DNA of 64,000 nucleotides from Propioniciclava coleopterorum (GTDB lineage: Bacteria > Actinomycetota > Actinomycetes > Propionibacteriales > Propionibacteriaceae). Both the position numbers and the translations under genes were made by a program. Positions 20,125-28,579 of the stretch are shown one piece after another. The stretch lies in NCBI RefSeq assembly GCF_011393335.1, contig NZ_CP049865.1:1382722-1446721 (forward strand), read 5' to 3'. The notes under the pieces were generated by a model that saw nothing but the letters and a program-made list of their open reading frames with translations, had not been told where the DNA came from and searched no databases. Within the stretch, counting starts at the first letter, position 1. Each line of letters opens with the position of its first letter.

Positions 20125-20150
20125 GCAACCCGACGAGGGGGTCGTACGTC
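20125..20150 (+). promoter_or_regulatory. candidate ECF-type promoter for the sigma-factor gene
   Basis: GCAACC at 20125-20130 and CGTC at 20147-20150 are 16 bases apart, the pattern expected of SigE-group ECF promoters in actinobacteria. It would start RNA just before the ATG at 20160, implying an almost leaderless, self-activated gene. Confidence 0.5.
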
Positions 20151-20159
20151 TTGGAGGGC

Positions 20160-20678
20160 ATGACGGCCACAGATCGGGACTCGGCGTTCACCGGGTTCGT
20201 GGAGGTGCACCAGGGCTCCCTGCGGCGGACCGCCTACCTCCTGACCGGAAACCGGCAGGCGGCGGAGGATCTGCTGCAGGACGCCCTGGTGAAGGCATGG
20301 CTCGCCTGGCGCCGCATCACCCCGACGGGTGAACTCGCCTACACGCGGCGCATCCTGGTCAACCTGGCGACCGACCGCTGGCGGCGCCGGCGCTACGAGA
20401 CGACCACGATCGAGCCACCCGACACCTCCCCCGACCCGCGCTCCGAGGACGCCTACGCCGTGGCCGACGATCGCGACTTCATCGTCCGGCAACTCGCCGC
20501 CCTGTCGGCGCGGGAGCGCGCGATCGTCGTCCTGCGGTACTACGTGGACCTCCCCGAGGCCGAGGTGGCGGCCGCGGCCGGCGTCTCGGTCGGCACCGTC
20601 AAATCCACCTGTTCACGGGCGCTGTCCCGCCTCCGCTCCCGGGGCGAGGCCGCGCAAGCCACGAGGAGCCGGTCATGA
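20160..20678 (+). CDS. ECF sigma factor, SigE family
   Basis: A 172-residue sigma factor. Region 2 runs over about residues 10-75 (RRTAYLLTGNRQAAEDLLQDALVKAW), and region 4 over about 110-160 with the helix-turn-helix LPEAEVAAAAGVSVGTVKSTCSRAL. There is no region 1 or 3, as in ECF factors. An ATG at 20160 is preferred: an upstream TTG at 20151 is in frame, but the candidate promoter would start transcription after it. The stop overlaps the next gene's start by ATGA, so the anti-sigma-like protein is translationally coupled. Confidence 0.88.
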   Translation: MTATDRDSAFTGFVEVHQGSLRRTAYLLTGNRQAAEDLLQDALVKAWLAWRRITPTGELAYTRRILVNLATDRWRRRRYETTTIEPPDTSPDPRSEDAYAVADDRDFIVRQLAALSARERAIVVLRYYVDLPEAEVAAAAGVSVGTVKSTCSRALSRLRSRGEAAQATRSRS

Positions 20679-21709
20679 GCCCCATGGATGAGAACCAACT
20701 GCGCCACGAGTTGCGCCACGCCGCACCCGACCTGCCGGACTCCGCGACCCTCGGCCGCGCCGTCGCCGCCCGCGGCCGATCCGTCCGCCGTCGGCGGGCC
20801 ATGGTCGCCACCGCCGCGGTCGCGGTGATCGCCGCCTCCGGGGTGACGGTCTGGGCCGCGCTCCCCCGCGAGCCACGCGACGCCGTGCCGATCCAGACCC
20901 CGAGCGCGTCCCCCACCCCGACGGCGACCCCCACGTCGCCCTCCCCCACGCCCACCGGGCCGACGGCGACCCCCAACCCGACGACCGCCGGCCCGACGGC
21001 GACGCCGACCGGCACGCGGACGAGCCCGGGCGGCGGCCCGGGGACGCCCACCGCCCGGCCCACGGCGTCCGGCGGCCCCGCGACGCCCACGGCCCCGAAG
21101 AAGTGGGGCAACACCATCGAGGCCCCGGGGAGCTTCGGGAGCCTGGGCACGTTCACGCTCAGCGGGGACGCGGCCCCGGGACGCGCCAAGGCGGGGTGGA
21201 CCGCCGGCGACTCGGCGCTCGTCTACTGCGACGCGTCCGGCCGGGTGCAACTGGGGGCGCTCGGCCAGGTCGAGGCCGGACGCACCCTGATGGCGTCCGA
21301 GGGCGAGAGCACCAGCGTGCAGGGGGTCCTCGTGTTCCCCAACGACGCTGCCGCCACTCTCTTCCTGGAGCAGGTCCGCGCCGGCGTCACCGCCTGCCAG
21401 GGCCGGCAGCCCGGCACGGGCACCGAGGGCGCCTCGCGTTCGGTGTTCGAGCTGACCCGCCCGACCGGGCTGGGCCAGCAAGCGCTGACGACCGGCAGCC
21501 ACGCGCAGATGTTCGTCAACGGCGCCTGGACCGACGCCCCGGGCGGGGACGCCACCTTGTGGGTCCGGCAGGGGCGGGCCGTCACCTTCGCCACCGAGGG
21601 CGGGGAGTACCTGGGCCCGGTGTGGAGCGGCCGCGCCGACGTGGCGGGGGAGATGCGGGCCACCGTGCGCCACGCCCTCCCGCAGATGTGCACCTGGGGC
21701 GGCTGCTGA
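20675..21709 (+). CDS. membrane-anchored probable anti-sigma factor with sensor domain
   Basis: A 344-residue protein. The cytoplasmic N-terminus (about 45 residues, LRHELRHAAPDLPDSATL) is short for a classical zinc anti-sigma domain and lacks the HxxxCxxC motif. One transmembrane helix (MVATAAVAVIAASGVTVWAAL) follows. Then comes a long Thr/Pro linker and an extracellular domain homologous to that of the lipoprotein at 19298-20104. Placement immediately after the ECF gene with ATGA overlap is the main reason to call it its regulator. The two coding sequences and the lipoprotein probably form one sensing unit. Confidence 0.7.
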   Translation: MSPMDENQLRHELRHAAPDLPDSATLGRAVAARGRSVRRRRAMVATAAVAVIAASGVTVWAALPREPRDAVPIQTPSASPTPTATPTSPSPTPTGPTATPNPTTAGPTATPTGTRTSPGGGPGTPTARPTASGGPATPTAPKKWGNTIEAPGSFGSLGTFTLSGDAAPGRAKAGWTAGDSALVYCDASGRVQLGALGQVEAGRTLMASEGESTSVQGVLVFPNDAAATLFLEQVRAGVTACQGRQPGTGTEGASRSVFELTRPTGLGQQALTTGSHAQMFVNGAWTDAPGGDATLWVRQGRAVTFATEGGEYLGPVWSGRADVAGEMRATVRHALPQMCTWGGC

Positions 21710-21734
21710 GCGGCGGCCCCGGGGCCCCGCGCCG

Positions 21735-23105
21735 TCAGTGGGTGGTGCGGGGCTCGTCGGTGCCGCCCTTCTCCCCGCGCAGCAGCTTGCCGGTGACGCG
21801 CTGACCCAGCGCCTCCATGGCGAGGCGTCCGACCAGCTGCTGGTTCGTGGAGACGCGCTCGGTGCGTCCGGTGCCCAGGAAGCTGATCATCCAGTGCAGC
21901 AGCGTCGTGATGCGGCTCTTGAAGCCGGCGATGTAGAGCAGGTGCAGGAACAGCCACGCGACCCACGCCAGGAAGCCCGTGATCTCGATCCGGCCGACCT
22001 TCACGACCGCGGCGAACTTCGAGATGGTCGCCATCGAGCCCTTGTCGAAGTACGAGAACGGCTCCTCGCCCACGGGGCGGCCCGCGGCGGCGTCCTTGAT
22101 GCGCCGGGCCGCGTACTTGGCGCCCTGGATGGCCCCCTGGGCGACGCCCGGGACGCCCGGGACGGCGGCCAGGTCGCCGATGACGTAGATCTCGGGGTGG
22201 TCGGGGATCGTGAGCTGCGGGGTGACCACGACGCGGCCCGACCGGTCGAGTTCACAGCCGGTCTGCTCGGCCAGCACCTTGCCCAGCGTGCTGCCCCGGA
22301 CGCCGGCCGCCCACACCTTGCACACCGAGCCCACGGTGACGGGCTGCTCGCCCTTGGGCTGGTAGACCACCTGCTGGGCGGTGACGTCGGTGACGATGCT
22401 GTTGAGGACGACCTCGACGCCCGAACGCTCCAGGGAGCGCTGCGTCTTGGCGCCCAGCTTGGGGCCGAACGGCGGCAACACCTGGTCGGCGCCGTCGATG
22501 AGGATGACGCGGGCGTCGCGGGGGTCGATCGACTGGAACTGTCCGGCGAGGGTCGTGTTGGCGAGCTCGCGGATCTGGCCGGCCATCTCGACGCCGGTCG
22601 GGCCGGCGCCGACCACCACGAACGTGAGCAGGCGGGCCCGCTCGACCGGGTCGGGTTCGACCTCGGCGAGCTCGAAGGCCCAGAAGATCCGCGCGCGCAG
22701 CTCGAGCGCGTCGTCGATGGTCTTCATGCCGGGCGCGAACGTCTCGAACTCGTCGTGGCCGAAGTAGGACTGGCCGGCGCCCGCCGCGACGATGAGGGTG
22801 TCGTAGGGCGTCTGCAGGACGGCGTCGTGGAACCGGTGGCTGACCAGGCGGTCCGTCACGTCGATGCCCGTCACCAGCCCCGTCTCGACGCGGATGTTGC
22901 GCTGCCGCTTGAGGATGTCGCGGGTCACCGGCGCGATCGACCCCTCCGACAGGATGCCGGTCGCCACCTGGTAGAGCAGCGGCTGGAAGAGGTGGTTGGG
23001 CGTCTTGCTGATCAGCGTGATGTCGACGTCGGCGTGCCTGAGCGCCTTGGCGGCGAACAGGCCCCCGAACCCCGAACCGATGATGACCACGTGCTTGTTG
23101 CCCAT
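21735..23105 (-). CDS. ndh: type II NADH dehydrogenase
   Basis: A 456-residue FAD enzyme passing electrons from NADH to menaquinone without pumping protons. The FAD motif VVIIGSGFGGLFAAKAL is at residues 6-22; the NADH motif FVVVGAGPTGVEMAG is near 165. The second FAD-contact block (YVIGDLAAVPG) is near 303. A C-terminal amphipathic/hydrophobic pair (FLAWVAWLFLHLLYIAGF) anchors it to the membrane. The ATG at 23105 has AGGAG upstream and opens directly on the FAD fold. Confidence 0.92.
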   Translation of the reverse strand: MGNKHVVIIGSGFGGLFAAKALRHADVDITLISKTPNHLFQPLLYQVATGILSEGSIAPVTRDILKRQRNIRVETGLVTGIDVTDRLVSHRFHDAVLQTPYDTLIVAAGAGQSYFGHDEFETFAPGMKTIDDALELRARIFWAFELAEVEPDPVERARLLTFVVVGAGPTGVEMAGQIRELANTTLAGQFQSIDPRDARVILIDGADQVLPPFGPKLGAKTQRSLERSGVEVVLNSIVTDVTAQQVVYQPKGEQPVTVGSVCKVWAAGVRGSTLGKVLAEQTGCELDRSGRVVVTPQLTIPDHPEIYVIGDLAAVPGVPGVAQGAIQGAKYAARRIKDAAAGRPVGEEPFSYFDKGSMATISKFAAVVKVGRIEITGFLAWVAWLFLHLLYIAGFKSRITTLLHWMISFLGTGRTERVSTNQQLVGRLAMEALGQRVTGKLLRGEKGGTDEPRTTH

Positions 23106-23157
23106 GAGGAGACTCCTGGATCGTGCGTGCGGGTCGTACACCCCATTCTGCGTCACG

Positions 23158-23197
23158 CCGCCCGGACGGACCAGCCTGGCGGCTGCCGTCCGGGCGG
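23158..23197 (-). terminator. terminator hairpin after cysK
   Basis: A perfect 12-bp inverted repeat (23158-23169 with 23186-23197, 16-base loop) starts 14 bases past the cysK stop, and can close the leftward transcript before ndh. Confidence 0.7.
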
Positions 23198-23211
23198 TGC
23201 GACGAGCGGGT

Positions 23212-24147
23212 TCAGTCGAGCAGGTCGGCGTAGAGGATCGTGGAGAGGTACCGCTCGCCGAACGAGGGGATGATCACGACGATCGTCTTGCCGGCGTTCT
23301 CCGGCTTCGCGGCGACCTCGCCGGCCGCGGCCAGCGCGGCGCCCGAGGAGATGCCCACGAGCAGGCCCTCTTCGCGGGCCGCGCGGCGCGCCCACTCGAC
23401 GGCGGTCTCGGAGGCCACGGGGATGACCTCGTCGATCACGTCGCGGTCGAGGATCGGGGGGATGAAGTTGGCGCCGATGCCCTGGATCTTGTGCGGGCCG
23501 GGCTGCCCGCCGGACAGGATCGCCGACTCGGCCGGCTCGACCGCGACGATCCGCACGTCGGGCTTGCGCTCCTTCAGCACCTGGCCCACGCCGGAGATGG
23601 TGCCGCCGGTACCGACGCCCGCGACGAGGATGTCGACGCCTCCGTCGGTGTCGTTCCAGATCTCCTCGGCCGTGGTCGTGCGGTGGATCTCGACGTTGGC
23701 GGGGTTCTCGAACTGGCGGGCCAGGACCGCGCCCGGCGTCTCGGCGGCGATCTGCTCGGCCTTGTTGACCGCGCCCCGCATGCCCTCGGGGCCCGGGGTG
23801 AGGACGAGCTCGGCCCCGAAGGCCCGCAGCAGCGCGCGCCGCTCCTTGGACATCGTCTCGGGCATCGCGAGGATCACCTTGTAGCCGCGGGCGGCGCCGA
23901 CCATGGCCAACGCGATGCCGGTGTTGCCGGAGGTGCCCTCGACGATGGTGCCGCCGGGCTTCAGCTCGCCGGACGCCTCGGCGGCGTCCACGATGGCGAC
24001 GCCGATGCGGTCCTTGACGGAGTTGGCGGGGTTGTAGAACTCGAGCTTGGCCACGACCTGGGCCTGCGAGTCGGGGTAGAGGCGGTTGATGCGCACCAGC
24101 GGGGTGCGTCCGATGAGGGCGGTGGCGTTGTCGAAGATGGCGGCCAT
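23212..24147 (-). CDS. cysK: cysteine synthase A (O-acetylserine sulfhydrylase)
   Basis: A 311-residue PLP enzyme joining O-acetyl-L-serine and sulfide to make cysteine. The PLP-lysine motif is [11 protein letters not shown] (residues 39-49); the substrate loop is [12 protein letters not shown]; the phosphate-binding loop is [13 protein letters not shown]. Length and the GISSGAA block are typical of CysK rather than CysM. The partner enzyme gene cysE is at 39091. The ATG at 24147 has GAAGGAA upstream. A Cys-rich leader peptide and alternative hairpins lie upstream, so translation is probably cysteine-controlled. Confidence 0.94.
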   Translation of the reverse strand: MAAIFDNATALIGRTPLVRINRLYPDSQAQVVAKLEFYNPANSVKDRIGVAIVDAAEASGELKPGGTIVEGTSGNTGIALAMVGAARGYKVILAMPETMSKERRALLRAFGAELVLTPGPEGMRGAVNKAEQIAAETPGAVLARQFENPANVEIHRTTTAEEIWNDTDGGVDILVAGVGTGGTISGVGQVLKERKPDVRIVAVEPAESAILSGGQPGPHKIQGIGANFIPPILDRDVIDEVIPVASETAVEWARRAAREEGLLVGISSGAALAAAGEVAAKPENAGKTIVVIIPSFGERYLSTILYADLLD

Positions 24148-24151
24148 GAGG

Positions 24152-24291
24152 GTTCCTTCGGGTGGTGGTGGTCGACGGTGCTCGTCGCCCGACAACACGT
24201 CCGCGGACGCCTGTGGTGCTCGACGACCGCGGCGCGTTCGGGCGGAACGGGCGGTCAGGCAGGTGTTGTCAGGCCCTGGGGCGACAACACC
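24152..24291 (-). promoter_or_regulatory. candidate cysteine-responsive attenuator upstream of cysK
   Basis: Read leftward, three related segments occur in order: segment 1 at 24291-24283 (GGTGTTGTC), segment 2 at 24270-24262 (GACAACACC) and segment 3 at 24198-24191 (GTGTTGTC). Segment 2 can pair perfectly with segment 1 or, over 8 bases, with segment 3, but not both. Segment 1 overlaps the Cys codons of the leader peptide. The 3' side of segment 3 (GTTGTCGGG, 24196-24188) can in turn pair with the cysK ribosome-site region CCCGAAGGAAC (24162-24152). Ribosome stalling at Cys codons would free segment 2 to hold segment 3 and expose the cysK start. Confidence 0.6.
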
Positions 24292-24346
24292 GACACATCA
24301 CGTGGGCAGCGGCGCGCGCGGCGCCGATCCCCGATGCGTTGGTCAT
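24269..24346 (-). CDS. 25-residue leader peptide with Cys-Arg-Cys-Cys
   Basis: A short frame from ATG at 24346 to TGA at 24271-24269, 121 bases upstream of cysK. Cysteines occupy residues 18, 20 and 21 (MCRCCRPRA end), a rare density that fits a cysteine-sensing leader of the kind described upstream of sulfur genes in mycobacteria. The stop codon falls at the edge of the hairpin segment that the attenuator needs. A TAGCGT -10 element with a TG extension lies 7 bases before the ATG, so the transcript probably starts at or next to the ATG (leaderless). No protein function is expected. Confidence 0.65.
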   Translation of the reverse strand: MTNASGIGAARAAAHVMCRCCRPRA

Positions 24347-24353
24347 GGTGTGG

Positions 24354-24362
24354 ACGCTAGCA
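24354..24362 (-). promoter_or_regulatory. extended -10 promoter of the cysK leader
   Basis: TGCTAGCGT (leftward) places a TANNNT -10 seven bases upstream of the leader-peptide ATG, the spacing typical of leaderless actinobacterial transcripts. No clear -35 is needed or seen. Confidence 0.5.
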
Positions 24363-24391
24363 CGCGCCGCCAACGCCGTCCGGGCCGCGTA

Positions 24392-25441
24392 TCAGCGGGT
24401 GGGCCGCGCTTCCGCCTCCGGGACGGCACCGGTCGGGTCCACAAGGGGCCGCCCGCCGCTGGACTCGCGGACCGTCAGGCGCCAGCCGGCGCGGTGCCGC
24501 ACCGGTTCGGCACCCGGCTCGAGCACCGCGCGCAGCGCGAGCTGGGCGATCTCGGCGCGGTCGGGCGCGATGGTGGTGAGGGTGGGGTTGGACGCGCGGC
24601 CGTAGGGGATGTCGTCGTAGCCGGCGACGGCCACGTCCTCGGGGATGCGCAGCCCCGCGCGCTGCAGGCTCCGGATCACTCCGAGCGCGAGCCAGTCGGT
24701 GACGCAGAACACGGCGTCCGGCACCGGCCGCATCGCGGCGATCCGGCGTCCGGCCGCGACCCCGTCGTCGCCGCTGACGCCGGGCGTCGCCACCTCGAGG
24801 TCCGGCGCCGGCCGCGCCCCCCGGGCCTCGTGGGCCCGCGCCCAGCCGTGCCGTCGACCGCCGAGATGGTGGTTGCCCCCGACGATCGCGACCCGACGCG
24901 CACCCGCGTCCAGGAGGTGCCCGGTGACCGCCTCGGCGGCGGCGACCTGATCGATCGCCACCGAGGGGACCGCGACGTGCCAGTCCTGATCGCCGAGCAG
25001 CACCAGGGGCAGGTTCGACCGCCGCTTCGCGACGTCCTCGTCTGTGAGGGTGATCGCGCTCAGCACGATCCCGTCGATCCGCTGGCCGAATCGCCCCTCC
25101 AGCGCCCGCAGTTCGACCTCGCGCGAGCCGTGGGTCTGCTGGACGACCACGACGGTGCCCGCGTCCTCCGCCTTCTCCAGCATCTGCTGCGCCAGCGAGG
25201 CGAAGTACGGCATCTCCAGGCGCGGCACCACCAGCGCGATCAGGCCGGTCCTGCCGCTGGCCAGGTTGCGGGCCTGCAGGTTCGGGCGGTAGCCGAGTTC
25301 GGCGATCGCGCGTTCGACGCGCTCGCGCATCGCGTCGGAGACGTGCGGGTAGTCGTTCACCACGTTGGAGACCGTGCGCATCGACACGCCGGCCAACTCC
25401 GCCACATCGACCAGGCGCGGTGGTCTGCTGCGTGCGGTCAC
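24392..25441 (-). CDS. LacI-family transcriptional regulator
   Basis: A 349-residue repressor. The N-terminal helix-turn-helix (RLVDVAELAGVSMRTVSNVVNDYPHVS) and hinge (LGYRPNLQARNLASGRTGLIALVVP) are followed by the periplasmic-binding-type sugar-sensing domain. That domain contains VAIVGGNHHLGGRRHGW and VAVAGYDDIPYGRASNPTLTTI. It is the last gene of the leftward sulfatase/ABC-transporter cluster, and a perfect 16-bp palindrome in front of the sulfatase is its likely operator. The inducer is presumably the imported sugar. Start is GTG. Confidence 0.9.
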   Translation of the reverse strand: MTARSRPPRLVDVAELAGVSMRTVSNVVNDYPHVSDAMRERVERAIAELGYRPNLQARNLASGRTGLIALVVPRLEMPYFASLAQQMLEKAEDAGTVVVVQQTHGSREVELRALEGRFGQRIDGIVLSAITLTDEDVAKRRSNLPLVLLGDQDWHVAVPSVAIDQVAAAEAVTGHLLDAGARRVAIVGGNHHLGGRRHGWARAHEARGARPAPDLEVATPGVSGDDGVAAGRRIAAMRPVPDAVFCVTDWLALGVIRSLQRAGLRIPEDVAVAGYDDIPYGRASNPTLTTIAPDRAEIAQLALRAVLEPGAEPVRHRAGWRLTVRESSGGRPLVDPTGAVPEAEARPTR

Positions 25442-25496
25442 GCGATCATTCCACCACGCCGGCGCCCGGGCGGCAGCCCGTCCCGCCGCGGCCGCC

Positions 25497-26380
25497 TCAC
25501 TTCAGCCCCGTGGTCGCCATCCCCTCCACGATCCTGCGCTGGAACAGGACGAACACGACCAGCACCGGCACGATGGAGATGATGCTCATCGCGAACATCG
25601 CCCCCAGTCGGAGTGGCCGGCCCCGTCGAGGAAGCGGCGCAGGGCGAGGGGGACCGTCAGCCGGTCGAGGCTGCTGAGGTAGATGAGCTGGCTGAAGAAG
25701 TCGTTGTAGGCCCAGATGAACGAGAAGATCGCCGTCGTGACGAGCGCGGGCGTCAGCAGCGGCAGGATGACGCGCGCGTAGATCCCGAAGTCGCCGCACC
25801 CGTCGATCCGCGCCGCCTCGTCGAGTTCGACCGGGATCGAGCGGATGAACTGGACCATCAAGAAGACGAAGAACGCCTCGACGGCGAAGAACTTCGGCAC
25901 CACCAGCGGCAGGATCGTGTCGACCCACCCCAGCGTCCGGAACATGGAGTACTGCGCGATCAGGGTCACGTGCGCCGGGAGCATGATCGTCACCAGCATG
26001 ACCGCGAACAGGATGCGGCGGCCGGGGAACCTCATCCGCGCGAACGCGTACGCGGTCAGGGAGCAGGACAGGCAGTTCCCGACGATCGTGAGCGCGCAGA
26101 TGGCCAGCGACAGCCCGATGTGCCAGCCGAACGGCAGCCCGGTGGCGTCCCAGCCGCGGGCGTAGTTGTCCAGGATCGGCTGCGTCGTCCAGGGCGCGGC
26201 CTCGGAGAAGATCTGGTCGGTGCGCTTGAACGAACTGCCCAGCATCCACAGCAGCGGGTAGAACAGGACGAAGCCGAGCGCGGCCAGGAACGCGTGCCGG
26301 ATCGCCGAGGTGCGACGCCGGTTGGCGTCCCTGGCCCGCTGGCGGTCCCTCGTGAGCGTCTCGGTGTCAGACACGGCCAC
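25497..26380 (-). CDS. carbohydrate ABC transporter permease, MalG-like (one-base frameshift)
   Basis: The inner-membrane permease of about 294 residues has six helices and the EAA loop VELDEAARIDGCGDFGIYARVILP that contacts the ATPase. The main frame reads to ...GHSDWG and then stops at 25586. The expected end (AMFAMSIISIVPVLVVFVLF, then QRRIVEGMATTGLK) continues in another frame to 25497. The span of 884 bases is one short of a multiple of three, and the switch falls on a run of five C (25601-25605) where six would restore frame. A sequencing error is likeliest. It overlaps the MalF-like gene by 14 bases. No ATPase is encoded nearby, so a shared MsiK-type ATPase probably serves it. Confidence 0.85.
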
Positions 26381-27251
26381 CGTCCTCGTAGTAGACCCAG
26401 TACTTCCCGACCAGGAAGTTGGCGAGCGTGAAGAGCCCGATCACGATCAACAGGACCCACGCCATCGCGGCCCCGTAGCCCATCTGGAAGCTGCCGAACG
26501 CCCGCTGGTACAGGTAGAGGGTGTAGAACAGCGTCGAGTCGGCGGGGCCGCCCGATCCCCCGGAGATGATGTAGGCCGGGGTGAAGGCCTGGAACGCGCC
26601 GATCACCTGCAGCACCAGGTTGAAGAACACGATGGGCGTGATGAGCGGGAGGGTGACGGCGAAGAACCGCCGCACCGGGCCGGCGCCGTCGATCTGCGCC
26701 GCCTCCAGGACGTCGGCGGGCACCTGCCGCAGCGCCGCCAGGAAGATCAGCATGGGGGCGCCGAACTGCCACACCCGCAGGGCCACCAGCGTGCCGAGGG
26801 CGGTCCCGGGGCTGGAGATCAGGGCGGGCACGTGGACGCCGACCAGCTCCAGCCCCTTGTCGACCAGCCCGTCGGGGCCGAAGATCTGGCGCCACAGGAC
26901 CGCGATCGCGACGCTGCCGCCCAGCAGGCTGGGCACGTAGTAGATCGCGCGGTACACCGCCAGGCCCTTGATCCCCTGGTTCAGCAGCAGCGCCAGGCCC
27001 AGGGAGGCGACCAGTTCGAGCGGCACCGAGACCGCGACGTAGATCAGCGTGACCCGCACCGACGCGTGGAAGCGGGCGTCGGTCAGCATCCGGGCGTAGT
27101 TGTCCCCGCCGACCCAGTTGGGCGCCTGCAGCAGGCTGAAGTCGGTGAAGGAGTAGTACAGCGACCACACCATCGGGCCGAGCGTGAACCACACCAGACC
27201 GATGAGCCACGGCAGCAGGAACAGGTAGGCCTTCCAGCGACGTCGGTGCAT
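26367..27251 (-). CDS. carbohydrate ABC transporter permease, MalF-like
   Basis: A 294-residue permease with six helices. It opens RRRWKAYLFLLPWLIGLVWF and carries the EAA loop (VLEAAQIDGAGPVRRFFAVTLP) near residue 190. It partners the MalG-like protein to form the membrane channel for the sugar captured by the binding protein encoded 10 bases upstream. The ATG at 27251 was chosen because it opens on the first helix. Confidence 0.9.
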   Translation of the reverse strand: MHRRRWKAYLFLLPWLIGLVWFTLGPMVWSLYYSFTDFSLLQAPNWVGGDNYARMLTDARFHASVRVTLIYVAVSVPLELVASLGLALLLNQGIKGLAVYRAIYYVPSLLGGSVAIAVLWRQIFGPDGLVDKGLELVGVHVPALISSPGTALGTLVALRVWQFGAPMLIFLAALRQVPADVLEAAQIDGAGPVRRFFAVTLPLITPIVFFNLVLQVIGAFQAFTPAYIISGGSGGPADSTLFYTLYLYQRAFGSFQMGYGAAMAWVLLIVIGLFTLANFLVGKYWVYYEDGGRV

Positions 27252-27261
27252 GGGTCTCCGA

Positions 27262-28577
27262 TCAGGCGCCGAGGGCGGCCTTGGCCTCGCTGAGGAAGGT
27301 CTGGGCCGCCTGGGCCGGCGTCGCCTGCCCGAACCCGACGGACTCGTTGGCCCGACCGAAGGCCGACAGGCACTCGCCGTACCCCTTGGGCCAAGGGCCG
27401 GGGGCCTTCCCGGCCTTCGGCGTGACCTTCTCGACGTAGTCGATCGCCGCCGTGGTCGCGCCGCCGGCACTGGAGAGCTGGTCGCGCGCCGAGCCGGTGG
27501 GCGGCACGCCCAGCAGCAGGCCGATCTCCTTGGTGGCCGCCGAGTCGTTGATCAGGTGGTCCACGAGCGCGGCCGCCGCCTCGGGCGCCTTGGTCGTGGC
27601 GGAGACGCACCAGAAGTCGAGGGCCTTGACGAACAGCCCCGACAGGTCGCCCTTGACCTTCTGCGGCAGCGGGCTGACCGCCACCGTCCCGTCCGCGATG
27701 AGCGGCTGGAAGAACGTCACCTGCTGCACCCACCCGGCCGTCAGGGCGGCCTGGCCCTTGCTCATCGGGTTGGTCTCGAAGGTTCCGCCGGCCGCCGTGA
27801 CGTCCTGGGGCGGGGCCGCCTTGCCGCGGCGCAGGCCGTCCCACATCGCGTACCAGGCCTCGACGACCGCCTGGTCGAGCAGCAGCTTGCCCTCGGGGTC
27901 GAACTGGTTGCCGACCTCCTGACGGGCGAAGACGTCGAACATCTGGAAGTTGCCGCCCAGGTCGGTGGTGCCCCACTTGTCCGGGCCCGCGTTCTTGGCG
28001 AAGTCGGTCACCCAGGTCTGGAAGTCGGCCCAGGTCCACTCGTCGGGCACGCTCGCCCCGGCCGCCTGCAGCATCCCGCCGTGCGAGAACAGGGCGGGGG
28101 CGATCGAGCTCTGGCCGATCCCCATCAGCTTGCCGCCCACGAGGCCGGAGTCGCGCACGTCGGCGTCCAGGGTGGAGGCGTCGATCGTCGACGCGGCGTC
28201 CGCCGTGAGGTCGCGCAGGGCGCCCCGGGACGCGTACTCGGTGAAGTACGTCATGGACATGCGGAACACGTCGGGGCCCGAGCCGCCGGCGGTCTCCGTC
28301 GCGAGCTTGTCCCAGTAGTCGGCGAACGCGACCCCGGTCCCCGAGGTGGCGATCGCCGGGTTGGCGGCCGTGAACCCCTTCAGCACCTGTCCATGGCGGC
28401 GTGGACGGGCGCTCCCCCGTACCAGCCGACCTTGAGCGAGCCGGACGCCCCGGCGCCCGGCGTCCCCGCGGCCGTGGGTTGGGGCGAGGCGCCACCGCCG
28501 GGCGTGCAGCCAGTGGCTGCCAGGGCGACCCCGCCGGCGGCGAGGCCGAGGAAACTACGACGATTGAAGGTGGACAT
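27262..28577 (-). CDS. extracellular sugar-binding lipoprotein of ABC transporter (one-base frameshift)
   Basis: A solute-binding protein of about 438 residues. The N-terminus has a twin-arginine-like NRRSFLGLAAGG signal and lipobox LAATGC, then a flexible Gly/Pro/Ala spacer. Mature protein reads KVGWYGGAPVHAAMDR before the frame stops at 28380. The rest (VLKGFTAANPAIATSGTGVAF onward, ending AKAALGA) is in another frame. The span of 1316 bases is one short of a multiple of three; a third base in the CC at 28386-28387 restores it. The start at 28577 has GAAGGAG. It should capture the (probably sulfated) sugar outside the cell. Confidence 0.85.
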
Positions 28578-28579
28578 GG

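Noticed and set aside
24262-24291. Hairpin read simply as the terminator of the LacI gene
   Set aside because: It lies downstream of the LacI stop only in the following transcript's leader, overlaps Cys codons of a small frame, and has a third competing segment; attenuation explains it better, though a minor terminator role is possible.
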